Assembly (NCBI GenBank): GCA_021521415.1
Contig: JAIQDT010014347.1
Coordinates: 1 to 64,000, forward strand
Direction: 5' to 3'
DNA: 64,000 bases
Source of the DNA: Bidens hawaiensis
Lineage: Eukaryota > Streptophyta > Magnoliopsida > Asterales > Asteraceae
Shown here one piece after another: positions 12,982-24,765 of this stretch; the stretch's first letter is position 1, and the number at the start of each line of letters is the position of its first letter. The notes beneath the pieces were generated by a model, which was not told where the DNA came from, did not search any database, and saw nothing but the letters and a program-made list of their open reading frames with translations. A program made the position numbers and the translations under genes.

Positions 12982-15781
12982 CCAACAGTCCTATTGGCGA
13001 TTTCCACTATCCTAGCTCGTGTCAAGACCTCCCGCATGATCCCTATCATCCGTATCGAAGATTTGATGATGTCTTGGCTCGGCTAATCTCCTAGAATCGT
13101 ACCCGGGATGTATAGTTTGTAACCTTTTACAGTTTTTCTCATGTGATTAAGAATACTTATGTTTTGTTATTGATGATTAATATATGATTATTGATGTTTA
13201 GTATTTCTGTGTGTTCGGTTGGTTTAGGTTTACGTTGGTCTGAACGATCTGTTACCAGTTGCTAGATAATTAGTCATATAACTGTTTGGTTAGATTGAAT
13301 ACGATAAAACGTACAATTACCCTTAACTGAGTCACACTAGCAAGGACTGTTTGATAACCAGTGCCGTGTGTAAAGTAATTGTTGACGTCTAAGGTTTTGT
13401 TTGGTTGATCAGTTTTTAGTTAATCGTTAATAATCAATCTGTTAGGTTGCATGAGACACTGTTTGGTTGCTTACTTGAATTCCCGGGTGTGGTTTGCTTT
13501 GTTAACTGCTTAATACTCGTTTACTTGTTCGTTGCTTAGTTCTCTTAATTTAAACTATTGCTTGTGTGACCAGCACTAAAACCGTTTACTTCATAATATT
13601 AAATCTGTTACACGAATTGCATTGACCACATACTCCTTGTGATACGATACCCTACTTGCTCTAACTATTTAGAGTAATTAGGTTTTTTATTGACTCAAAC
13701 GACGGTCATCATAGTACCGGGTTGCCTCCCGGGAAGCACTAAGTTTACAAAAAGTCTTCAGCCAGACTTAGTCCCGAAACCTCAATCAGGAGGCTTCTCC
13801 TTGATCCTCTTCCCATCGGTGTTCCTCAACACTCTTCTCTTAAAATCAGTTGTGAAGAAACTAATTTCCACACTCATGTAGGCCCAAAAATACGCATTCG
13901 GTAGATCCACCCATTATTAAAATTCTGAAAATACGACTAATTCGGCATACTTTGATTCCCGAGCCCAAATATCTTCCTTCTTGGGGCTCTTGATTTACGT
14001 GGCGATCCACGAACAACTATTTCTAGAAACATATCCGCTTTACCGTGTAGACGTGGATAATCTTTCACAATGAGATGCAATTCTTTACTCTTCAATTCTT
14101 CAAATATCTCTTGTGATTCCTCTTTGACAATTAATTTTTTAACCGTCTCCCCAAATATCAAAACTTCAAGCTCCTCAATATCTCTTTCAGGGTTAAAATC
14201 TCTCTCATCCATAGAAGCTAAACCAACCAAATTATCACCAAATTTATCCTTAAACTCGTCCTCCAAGAGGGAATACACTCCTTTGACTTATCCTGCAACC
14301 CAACATCCTCAAACTCTATCCCCGGCTCATTAAATTGTATTTGATATTTTAAGCCCGACCGGAAATCATCCATGATATCTGAAAGTGGTGCTTTTGGATT
14401 AATGCTATGGATGACACGTAAAAGATCGTATAATATCTCTTCTGGATGTGGTATGTGATCCATCATTGCGCCAGATGAGTCTTTACAACCGATAATATTC
14501 CCCATCTTATCATACACCACGCAGAATTTAGACAGATAGCTGTTTTTATCTAGGTGGTTCATAATAGCATGTATTTCTGACTCCCATATGCTTAAACCAC
14601 TTTGATCTTTATGAGGATTTCCTTCAACTCTGGCCCCATAGTAACAATCCATGAAGATCACTGCAAAGATAAACTTAAACAGAAAAGGATCACGAGCACC
14701 AAATAGTAGTAAAATAAAAAATATATATTAAAGAAAACTAAACTAATTAAAAGAAATTAAACTAAACTATATTAACCTAACTCTTACGACTCAAAACGAA
14801 CAATAAAAAAACAAAAACAAAAAGAAAAACTACTTAGACTCCTACGACTCAAAAAACCAAATATATATATATATATATAGCACGTATGTAGCAAGTAAGT
14901 CTAGTCAAAACTAATAACGCAATCGCCAAGAGTCCCCGGCAAAGGCGCCAAAAACTTAATGTGCTAAAAGTAGTCTAATAATTATTAACTAAATTACGCT
15001 AATCTAGACACTAAGTAATACTCTAGACCTTTAAACTTAACTTAAACTACTAACCGGCAAGTGAACCGGTCGACTCTAGTACAGCTAAGTAAGTCCGGAT
15101 ATCGAACCCACGAGACTCTTTAAATTACGAAACTAGCAAATTAAACTCAACTAAAATACACGACTATTTATTAATAATATTTGAGGGGGGGTTTAAAACT
15201 AATTAATTAAAACTCTAATAATAATAATTAACTAATGATTACTTTAATTAAACTATTAATAAACTAATTAATATAATAATAAAACAAAACCCTAATTATT
15301 ATAATAATAATAAAACATAATCATTACTTATTTATTAACTAATAAAACTTAAACCCTAATTAGTTTTAACTAATAAACAATTTAGAAAACTTGGATTAAT
15401 TCAGATGATTAAAATAACTACCCAGACCGGAATCCCCAGAGTTACAGTTATTAATTTAAATGGAAAAACGCAAGTTATGGAACCGGGATCATAAGATAGA
15501 CCCTACAGAAAACCCGAACATGACCCTTGAATTTCAAGAAAACGCCTATGGATTTCTAACAAGTTTTAAGATTCACCAGTTTTATGTTAAACTTCCTTAC
15601 GGTCATTTAGTTGCTTATGTTTAAGTATCTTTTATGACGAAAACCTACCTTACAGCGCGTAATTCAAAAGATAGCAAAGCAAACCCAATTAATTTAATAG
15701 ACTAAGCTGACTGATATAATGCTAAATATTTATGTTTCCCGTGTATATTTTAATTAATATTTTAATAGTTTTTGTTCGTTT
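12982..15781. repeat. Array unit 4
   Basis: Same layout. Has the internal-type variants 'gtcttggctc' and 'agagtaatt'. Near 15184 the G run is one longer ('gagggggggttt'). The AT tract is shorter than in unit 3, which explains the 2800-bp length. Confidence 0.9.
13937..14661 (-). pseudogene. Gag-region acidic protein, frameshifted (unit 4)
   Basis: Frames at 14661-14218 and 14278-13937, identical in translation to units 1-3 and broken at the same place. Confidence 0.55.
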
Positions 15782-18585
15782 CCAACAGTCCTATTGGCGA
15801 TTTCCACTATCCTAGCTCGTGTCAAGACCTCCCGCATGATCCCTATCATCCGTATCGAAGATTTGATGATGTCTTGGCTCGGCTAATCTCCTAGAATCGT
15901 ACCCGGGATGTATAGTTTGTAACCTTTTACAGTTTTTCTCATGTGATTAAGAATACTTATGTTTTGTTATTGATGATTAATATATGATTATTGATGTTTA
16001 GTATTTCTGTGTGTTCGGTTGGTTTAGGTTTACGTTGGTCTGAACGATCTGTTACCAGTTGCTAGATAATTAGTCATATAACTGTTTGGTTAGATTGAAT
16101 ACGATAAAACGTACAATTACCCTTAACTGAGTCACACTAGCAAGGACTGTTTGATAACCAGTGCCGTGTGTAAAGTAATTGTTGACGTCTAAGGTTTTGT
16201 TTGGTTGATCAGTTTTTAGTTAATCGTTAATAATCAATCTGTTAGGTTGCATGAGACACTGTTTGGTTGCTTACTTGAATTCCCGGGTGTGGTTTGCTTT
16301 GTTAACTGCTTAATACTCGTTTACTTGTTCGTTGCTTAGTTCTCTTAATTTAAACTATTGCTTGTGTGACCAGCACTAAAACCGTTTACTTCATAATATT
16401 AAATCTGTTACACGAATTGCATTGACCACATACTCCTTGTGATACGATACCCTACTTGCTCTAACTATTTAGAGTAATTAGGTTTTTTATTGACTCAAAC
16501 GACGGTCATCATAGTACCGGGTTGCCTCCCGGGAAGCACTAAGTTTACAAAAAGTCTTCAGCCAGACTTAGTCCCGAAACCTCAATCAGGAGGCTTCTCC
16601 TTGATCCTCTTCCCATCGGTGTTCCTCAACACTCTTCTCTTAAAATCAGTTGTGAAGAAACTAATTTCCACACTCATGTAGGCCCAAAAATACGCATTCG
16701 GTAGATCCACCCATTATTAAAATTCTGAAAATACGACTAATTCGGCATACTTTGATTCCCGAGCCCAAATATCTTCCTTCTTGGGGCTCTTGATTTACGT
16801 GGCGATCCACGAACAACTATTTCTAGAAACATATCCGCTTTACCGTGTAGACGTGGATAATCTTTCACAATGAGATGCAATTCTTTACTCTTCAATTCTT
16901 CAAATATCTCTTGTGATTCCTCTTTGACAATTAATTTTTTAACCGTCTCCCCAAATATCAAAACTTCAAGCTCCTCAATATCTCTTTCAGGGTTAAAATC
17001 TCTCTCATCCATAGAAGCTAAACCAACCAAATTATCACCAAATTTATCCTTAAACTCGTCCTCCAAGAGGGAATACACTCCTTTGACTTATCCTGCAACC
17101 CAACATCCTCAAACTCTATCCCCGGCTCATTAAATTGTATTTGATATTTTAAGCCCGACCGGAAATCATCCATGATATCTGAAAGTGGTGCTTTTGGATT
17201 AATGCTATGGATGGCACGTAAAAGATCGTATAATATCTCTTCTGGATGTGGTATGTGATCCATCATTGCGCCAGATGAGTCTTTACAACCGATAATATTC
17301 CCCATCTTATCATACACCACGCAGAATTTAGACAGATAGCTGTTTTTATCTAGGTGGTTCATAATAGCATGTATTTCTGACTCCCATATGCTTAAACCAC
17401 TTTGATCTTTATGAGGATTTCCTTCAACTCTGGCCCCATAGTAACAATCCATGAAGATCACTGCAAAGATAAACTTAAACAGAAAAGGATCACGAGCACC
17501 AAATAGTAGTAAAATAAAAAATATATATTAAAGAAAACTAAACTAATTAAAAGAAATTAAACTAAACTATATTAACCTAACTCTTACGACTCAAAACGAA
17601 CAATAAAAAAACAAAAACAAAAAGAAAAACTACTTAGACTCCTACGACTCAAAAAACCAAATATATATATATATATATATATAGCACGTATGTAGCAAGT
17701 AAGTCTAGTCAAAACTAATAACGCAATCGCCAAGAGTCCCCGGCAAAGGCGCCAAAAACTTAATGTGCTAAAAGTAGTCTAATAATTATTAACTAAATTA
17801 CGCTAATCTAGACACTAAGTAATACTCTAGACCTTTAAACTTAACTTAAACTACTAACCGGCAAGTGAACCGGTCGACTCTAGTACAGCTAAGTAAGTCC
17901 GGATATCGAACCCACGAGACTCTTTAAATTACGAAACTAGCAAATTAAACTCAACTAAAATACACGACTATTTATTAATAATATTTGAGGGGGGTTTTAA
18001 AACTAATAAATTAAAACTCTAATAATAATAATTAACTAATGATTACTTTAATTAAACTATTAATAAACTAATTAATATAATAATAAAACAAAACCCTAAT
18101 TATTATAATAATAATAAAACATAATCATTACTTATTTATTAACTAATAAAACTTAAACCCTAATTAGTTTTAACTAATAAACAATTTAGAAAACTTGGAT
18201 TAATTCAGATGATTAAAATAACTACCCAGACCGGAATCCCCAGAGTTACAGTTATTAATTTAAATGGAAAAACGCAAGTTATGGAACCGGGATCATAAGA
18301 TAGACCCTACAGAAAACCCGAACATGACCCTTGAATTTCAAGAAAACGCCTATGGATTTCTAACAAGTTTTAAGATTCACCAGTTTTATGTTAAACTTCC
18401 TTACGGTCATTTAGTTGCTTATGTTTAAGTATCTTTTATGACGAAAACCTACCTTACAGCGCGTAATTCAAAAGATAGCAAAGCAAACCCAATTAATTTA
18501 ATAGACTAAGCTGACTGATATAATGCTAAATATTTATGTTTCCCGTGTATATTTTAATTAATATTTTAATAGTTTTTGTTCGTTT
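15782..18585. repeat. Array unit 5
   Basis: Same layout. Own variant 'aactaataaatta' near 18001. Shares 'atggatggcacg' near 17207 with unit 7, which changes one residue of the gag-like frame. Confidence 0.9.
16737..17461 (-). pseudogene. Gag-region acidic protein, frameshifted (unit 5)
   Basis: Frames at 17461-17018 and 17078-16737. One Val to Ala change near residue 83 of the longer frame, shared with unit 7. Same break. Confidence 0.55.
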
Positions 18586-21385
18586 CCAACAGTCCTATTG
18601 GCGATTTCCACTATCCTAGCTCGTGTCAAGACCTCCCGCATGATCCCTATCATCCGTATCGAAGATTTGATGATGTCTTGGCTCGGCTAATCTCCTAGAA
18701 TCGTACCCGGGATGTATAGTTTGTAACCTTTTACAGTTTTTCTCATGTGATTAAGAATACTTATGTTTTGTTATTGATGATTAATATATGATTATTGATG
18801 TTTAGTATTTCTGTGTGTTCGGTTGGTTTAGGTTTACGTTGGTCTGAACGATCTGTTACCAGTTGCTAGATAATTAGTCATATAACTGTTTGGTTAGATT
18901 GAATACGATAAAACGTACAATTACCCTTAACTGAGTCACACTAGCAAGGACTGTTTGATAACCAGTGCCGTGTGTAAAGTAATTGTTGACGTCTAAGGTT
19001 TTGTTTGGTTGATCAGTTTTTAGTTAATCGTTAATAATCAATCTGTTAGGTTGCATGAGACACTGTTTGGTTGCTTACTTGAATTCCCGGGTGTGGTTTG
19101 CTTTGTTAACTGCTTAATACTCGTTTACTTGTTCGTTGCTTAGTTCTCTTAATTTAAACTATTGCTTGTGTGACCAGCACTAAAACCGTTTACTTCATAA
19201 TATTAAATCTGTTACACGAATTGCATTGACCACATACTCCTTGTGATACGATACCCTACTTGCTCTAACTATTTAGAGTAATTAGGTTTTTTATTGACTC
19301 AAACGACGGTCATCATAGTACCGGGTTGCCTCCCGGGAAGCACTAAGTTTACAAAAAGTCTTCAGCCAGACTTAGTCCCGAAACCTCAATCAGGAGGCTT
19401 CTCCTTGATCCTCTTCCCATCGGTGTTCCTCAACACTCTTCTCTTAAAATCAGTTGTGAAGAAACTAATTTCCACACTCATGTAGGCCCAAAAATACGCA
19501 TTCGGTAGATCCACCCATTATTAAAATTCTGAAAATACGACTAATTCGGCATACTTTGATTCCCGAGCCCAAATATCTTCCTTCTTGGGGCTCTTGATTT
19601 ACGTGGCGATCCACGAACAACTATTTCTAGAAACATATCCGCTTTACCGTGTAGACGTGGATAATCTTTCACAATGAGATGCAATTCTTTACTCTTCAAT
19701 TCTTCAAATATCTCTTGTGATTCCTCTTTGACAATTAATTTTTTAACCGTCTCCCCAAATATCAAAACTTCAAGCTCCTCAATATCTCTTTCAGGGTTAA
19801 AATCTCTCTCATCCATAGAAGCTAAACCAACCAAATTATCACCAAATTTATCCTTAAACTCGTCCTCCAAGAGGGAATACACTCCTTTGACTTATCCTGC
19901 AACCCAACATCCTCAAACTCTATCCCCGGCTCATTAAATTGTATTTGATATTTTAAGCCCGACCGGAAATCATCCATGATATCTGAAAGTGGTGCTTTTG
20001 GATTAATGCTATGGATGACACGTAAAAGATCGTATAATATCTCTTCTGGATGTGGTATGTGATCCATCATTGCGCCAGATGAGTCTTTACAACCGATAAT
20101 ATTCCCCATCTTATCATACACCACGCAGAATTTAGACAGATAGCTGTTTTTATCTAGGTGGTTCATAATAGCATGTATTTCTGACTCCCATATGCTTAAA
20201 CCACTTTGATCTTTATGAGGATTTCCTTCAACTCTGGCCCCATAGTAACAATCCATGAAGATCACTGCAAAGATAAACTTAAACAGAAAAGGATCACGAG
20301 CACCAAATAGTAGTAAAATAAAAAATATATATTAAAGAAAACTAAACTAATTAAAAGAAATTAAACTAAACTATATTAACCTAACTCTTACGATTCAAAA
20401 CGAACAATAAAAAAACAAAAACAAAAAGAAAAACTACTTAGACTCCTACGACTCAAAAAACCAAATATATATATATATATATAGCACGTATGTAGCAAGT
20501 AAGTCTATTCAAAACTAATAACGCAATCGCCAAGAGTCCCCGGCAAAGGCGCCAAAAACTTAATGTGCTAAAAGTAGTCTAATAATTATTAACTAAATTA
20601 CGCTAATCTAGACACTAAGTAATACTCTAGACCTTTAAACTTAACTTAAACTACTAACCGGCAAGTGAACCGGTCGACTCTAGTACAGCTAAGTAAGTCC
20701 GGATATCGAACCCACGAGACTCTTTAAATTACGAAACTAGCAAATTAAACTCAACTAAAATACACGACTATTTATTAATAATATTTGAGGGGGGTTTTAA
20801 AACTAATTAATTAAAACTCTAATAATAATAATTAACTAATGATTACTTTAATTAAACTATTAATAAACTAATTAATATAATAATAAAACAAAACCCTAAT
20901 TATTATAATAATAATAAAACATAATCATTACTTATTTATTAACTAATAAAACTTAAACCCTAATTAGTTTTAACTAATAAACAATTTAGAAAACTTGGAT
21001 TAATTCAGATGATTAAAATAACTACCCAGACCGGAATCCCCAGAGTTACAGTTATTAATTTAAATGGAAAAACGCAAGTTATGGAACCGGGATCATAAGA
21101 TAGACCCTACAGAAAACCCGAACATGACCCTTGAATTTCAAGAAAACGCCTATGGATTTCTAACAAGTTTTAAGATTCACCAGTTTTATGTTAAACTTCC
21201 TTACGGTCATTTAGTTGCTTATGTTTAAGTATCTTTTATGACGAAAACCTACCTTACAGCGCGTAATTCAAAAGATAGCAAAGCAAACCCAATTAATTTA
21301 ATAGACTAAGCTGACTGATATAATGCTAAATATTTATGTTTCCCGTGTATATTTTAATTAATATTTTAATAGTTTTTGTTCGTTT
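18586..21385. repeat. Array unit 6
   Basis: Same layout. Own variants 'acgattcaaa' near 20391 and 'gtctattcaaa' near 20505. Otherwise internal-type throughout. Confidence 0.9.
19541..20265 (-). pseudogene. Gag-region acidic protein, frameshifted (unit 6)
   Basis: Frames at 20265-19822 and 19882-19541, identical in translation to units 1-4. Confidence 0.55.
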
Positions 21386-22340
21386 CCAACAGTCCTATTG
21401 GCGATTTCCACTATCCTAGCTCGTGTCAAGACCTCCCGCATGATCCCTATCATCCGTATCGAAGATTTGATGATGTCTAGGCTCGGCTAATCTCCTAGAA
21501 TCGTACCCGGGATGTATAGTTTGTAACCTTTTACAGTTTTTCTCATGTGATTAAGAATACTTATGTTTTGTTATTGATGATTAATATATGATTATTGATG
21601 TTTAGTATTTCTGTGTGTTCGGTTGGTTTAGGTTTACGTTGGTCTGAACGATCTGTTACCAGTTGCTAGATAATTAGTCATATAACTGTTTGGTTAGATT
21701 GAATACGATAAAACGTACAATTACCCTTAACTGAGTCACACTAGCAAGGACTGTTTGATAACCAGTGCCGTGTGTAAAGTAATTGTTGACGTCTAAGGTT
21801 TTGTTTGGTTGATCAGTTTTTAGTTAATCGTTAATAATCAATCTGTTAGGTTGCATGAGACACTGTTTGGTTGCTTACTTGAATTCCCGGGTGTGGTTTG
21901 CTTTGTTAACTGCTTAATACTCGTTTACTTGTTCGTTGCTTAGTTCTCTTAATTTAAACTATTGCTTGTGTGACCAGCACTAAAACCGTTTACTTCATAA
22001 TATTAAATCTGTTACACGAATTGCATTGACCACATACTCCTTGTGATACGATACCCTACTTGATCTAACTATTTAGAATAATTAGGTTTTTTATTGACTC
22101 AAACGACGGTCATCATAGTACCGGGTTGCCTCCCGGGAAGCACTAAGTTTACAAAAAGTCTTCAGCCAGACTTAGTCCCGAAACCTCAATCAGGAGGCTT
22201 CTCCTTGATCCTCTTCCCATCGGTGTTCCTCAACACTCTTCTCTTAAAATCAGTTGTGAAGAAACTAATTTCCACACTCATGTAGGCCCAAAAATACGCA
22301 TTCGGTAGATCCACCCATTATTAAAATTCTGAAAATACGA

Positions 22341-23065
22341 CTAATTCGGCATACTTTGATTCCCGAGCCCAAATATCTTCCTTCTTGGGGCTCTTGATTT
22401 ACGTGGCGATCCACGAACAACTATTTCTAGAAACATATCCGCTTTACCGTGTAGACGTGGATAATCTTTCACAATGAGATGCAATTCTTTACTCTTCAAT
22501 TCTTCAAATATCTCTTGTGATTCCTCTTTGACAATTAATTTTTTAACCGTCTCCCCAAATATCAAAACTTCAAGCTCCTCAATATCTCTTTCAGGGTTAA
22601 AATCTCTCTCATCCATAGAAGCTAAACCAACCAAATTATCACCAAATTTATCCTTAAACTCGTCCTCCAAGAGGGAATACACTCCTTTGACTTATCCTGC
22701 AACCCAATATCCTCAAACTCTATCCCCGGCTCATTAAATTGTATTTGATATTTTAAGCCCGACCGGAAATCATCCATGATATCTGAAAGTGGTGCTTTTG
22801 GATTAATGCTATGGATGGCACGTAAAAGATCGTATAATATCTCTTCTGGATGTGGTATGTGATCCATCATTGCGCCAGATGAGTCTTTACAACCGATAAT
22901 ATTCCCCATCTTATCATACACCACGCAGAATTTAGGCTGATAGCTGTTTTTATCTAGGTGGTTCATAATAGCATGTATTTCTGACTCCCATATGCTTAAA
23001 CCACTTTGATCTTTATGAGGATTTCCTTCAACTCTGGCCCCATAGTAACAATCCATGAAGATCAC
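22341..23065 (-). pseudogene. Gag-region acidic protein, frameshifted (unit 7)
   Basis: Frames at 23065-22622 and 22682-22341. Differs at several residues of the longer frame: Leu-Ser to Gln-Pro near residue 43, Val to Ala near 83 (shared with unit 5), and Val to Ile near 119. It keeps the frameshift, which supports this being the oldest or least homogenised unit. Confidence 0.55.
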
Positions 23066-23265
23066 TGCAAAGATAAACTTAAACAGAAAAGGATCACGAC
23101 CACCAAATAGTAGTAAAATAAAAAATATATATTAAAGAAAACTAAACTAATTAAAAGAAATTAAACTAAACTATATTAACCTAACTCTTACGACTCAAAA
23201 CGAGCAATAAAAAAACAAAAACAAAAACAAAAACTACTTAGACTCCTACGACTCAAAAAACCAAA

Positions 23266-23346
<81 letters not shown>
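23266..23346. repeat. Expanded (AT)n microsatellite in unit 7
   Basis: About 80 bp of AT with one 'gt' interruption near 23290. The same site in units 1-6 is about 20-30 bp. Confidence 0.95.
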
Positions 23347-23347
<1 letters not shown>

Positions 23348-24178
23348 CACGTATGTAGCAAGTAAGTCTAGTCAAAACTAATAACGCAATCGCCAAGAGT
23401 CCCCGGCAAAGACGCCAAAAACTTAATGTGCTAAAAGTAGTCTAATAATTATTAACTAAATTACGCTAATCTAGACACTAAGTAATACTCTAGACCTTTA
23501 AACTTAACTTAAACTACTAACCGGCAAGTGAACCGGTCGACTCTAGTACAGCTAAGTAAGTCCGGATATCGAACCCACGAGACTCTTTAAATTACAAAAC
23601 TAGCAAATTAAACTCAACTAAAATACACGACTATTTATTAATAATATTTGAGGGGGGTTTTAAAACTAATTAATTAAAACTCTAATAATAATAATTAACT
23701 AATGATTACTTTAATTAAACTATTAATAAACTAATTAATATAATAATAAAACAAAACCCAAATTATTATAATAATAATAAAACATAATCATTACTTATTT
23801 ATTAACTAATAAAACTTAAACCCTAATTAGTTTTAACTAATAAACAATTTAGAAAACTTGGATTAATTCAGATGATTAAAATAACTACCCAGACCGGAAT
23901 CCCCAGAGTTACAGTTATTAATTTAAATGGAAAAACGCAAGTTATGGAACCGGGATCATAAGATAGACCCTACAGAAAACCCGAACATGACCCTTGAATT
24001 TCAAGAAAACGCCTATGGATTTCTAACAAGTTTTAAGATTCACCAGTTTTATGTTAAACTTCCTTACGGTCATTTAGTTGCTTATGTTTAAGTATCTTTT
24101 ATGACGAAAACCTACCTTACAGCGCGTAATTCAAAAGACAGCAAAGCAAACCTATTTAATTTAATAGACTAAGCTGAC

Positions 24179-24270
24179 TGATATAATGCTAAATATTTAT
24201 GTTTCCCGTGTATATTTTAATTAATATTTTAATAGTTTTTGTTCGTTTTTAGTCGAGATTTGTATACTAC
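24179..24270 (+). repeat. 5' LTR of plus-strand Athila family A, left part
   Basis: Begins TGATATAATGCTAAATAT; the first 70 bp are identical to the end of each array unit. Ends in ACTAC (24266-24270), the left target duplication of the copia element. Confidence 0.8.
24266..24270. repeat. Target site duplication ACTAC, left
   Basis: ACTAC directly precedes the copia LTR start TGTAGG and is repeated at 34420-34424 directly after the other LTR's CCAACA end. Confidence 0.9.
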
Positions 24271-24685
24271 TGTAGGTTCCCAGCCGGATCTACACGAGAT
24301 ATCGCGTTCTACGTAGGTGCGGAATCCCTACGTAAGACGTTACGAGCGTAGAAGACAAAACGATTAAACACGTTACAATAAACACAAACACGTTATATTG
24401 CAACCGTAAACACGTGATACAAAGATCACCAAATACAGACTCTCTCTAATTCGTTCTCTGAATAATCAATTCGCTGAATTCTTATCTTCTAAGCCGTAAC
24501 CTAGGACATATATATCACGACAACTTCGCCTGGCATGTTCAGGCGAAGTTGTCCCTAACTTCGCTTGTCTAACAAGTTCGCCCATATCAGCGAACTTGTT
24601 AGCAACTTCGCTTACATACAAACTCAAATCCAAACGACTCGATTACAGACACTAGACACTGAACTACTGACATCATGTACCAACA
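24271..24685 (-). repeat. 3' LTR of the copia element
   Basis: 415 bp, TG...CA ends. Holds two hairpin-forming inverted repeats: 14-bp perfect arms at 24519-24532 and 24540-24553 (GACAACTTCGCCTG) and 12-bp arms at 24570-24581 and 24590-24601. Compared with the other LTR only three substitutions were seen. Confidence 0.9.
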
Positions 24686-24698
24686 GACTCCCCCTTGG
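24686..24698 (-). other. Polypurine tract of the copia element
   Basis: Reads CCAAGGGGGAGTC on the minus strand, directly inside the 3' LTR: the expected primer for plus-strand DNA synthesis. Confidence 0.75.
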
Positions 24699-24765
24699 CA
24701 GTAGCTTCATATCTTTATCTTCAAACACGTGTCTTGTAATCTTCAACGACCTTGCATCTTCATCT

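Larger units (their letters stand above)
4570..24248. repeat. Seven-copy tandem array of a 2.8 kb chimeric retrotransposon unit
   Basis: Seven head-to-tail units begin at 4570, 7374, 10176, 12982, 15782, 18586 and 21386. Lengths are 2804, 2802, 2806, 2800, 2804, 2800 and 2863. Length differences come mainly from an (AT)n tract. Units differ by only a handful of substitutions. Each unit holds family B LTR (+, about 708 bp), family A gag-like region (-), leader, PBS (-), half of a family A LTR (-), and the first 70 bp of a family A LTR (+). The left edge runs out into the unique head of the family B LTR; the right edge runs on into the full plus-strand family A LTR. Confidence 0.95.
21386..24248. 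repeat. Array unit 7, most diverged, with expanded AT tract
   Basis: The last unit joins the full family A LTR at about 24248. It has the most private changes: 'gatctaac' near 22062, 'ccaatatcc' near 22705, 'taggctgatag' near 22933, 'cgaccacc' near 23096, a further PBS mismatch ('aaagacgcc' near 23408), 'cctatttaat' near 24150. The (AT)n tract at 23266-23346 is about 80 bp, against about 20-30 bp in the others. It shares edge-type variants with unit 1. Confidence 0.9.

Noticed and set aside
4570..24248. CRISPR-like or rDNA-type array
   Set aside because: The 2.8 kb period, lack of spacers, and LTR and PBS content exclude CRISPR; no rRNA-like sequence was seen.
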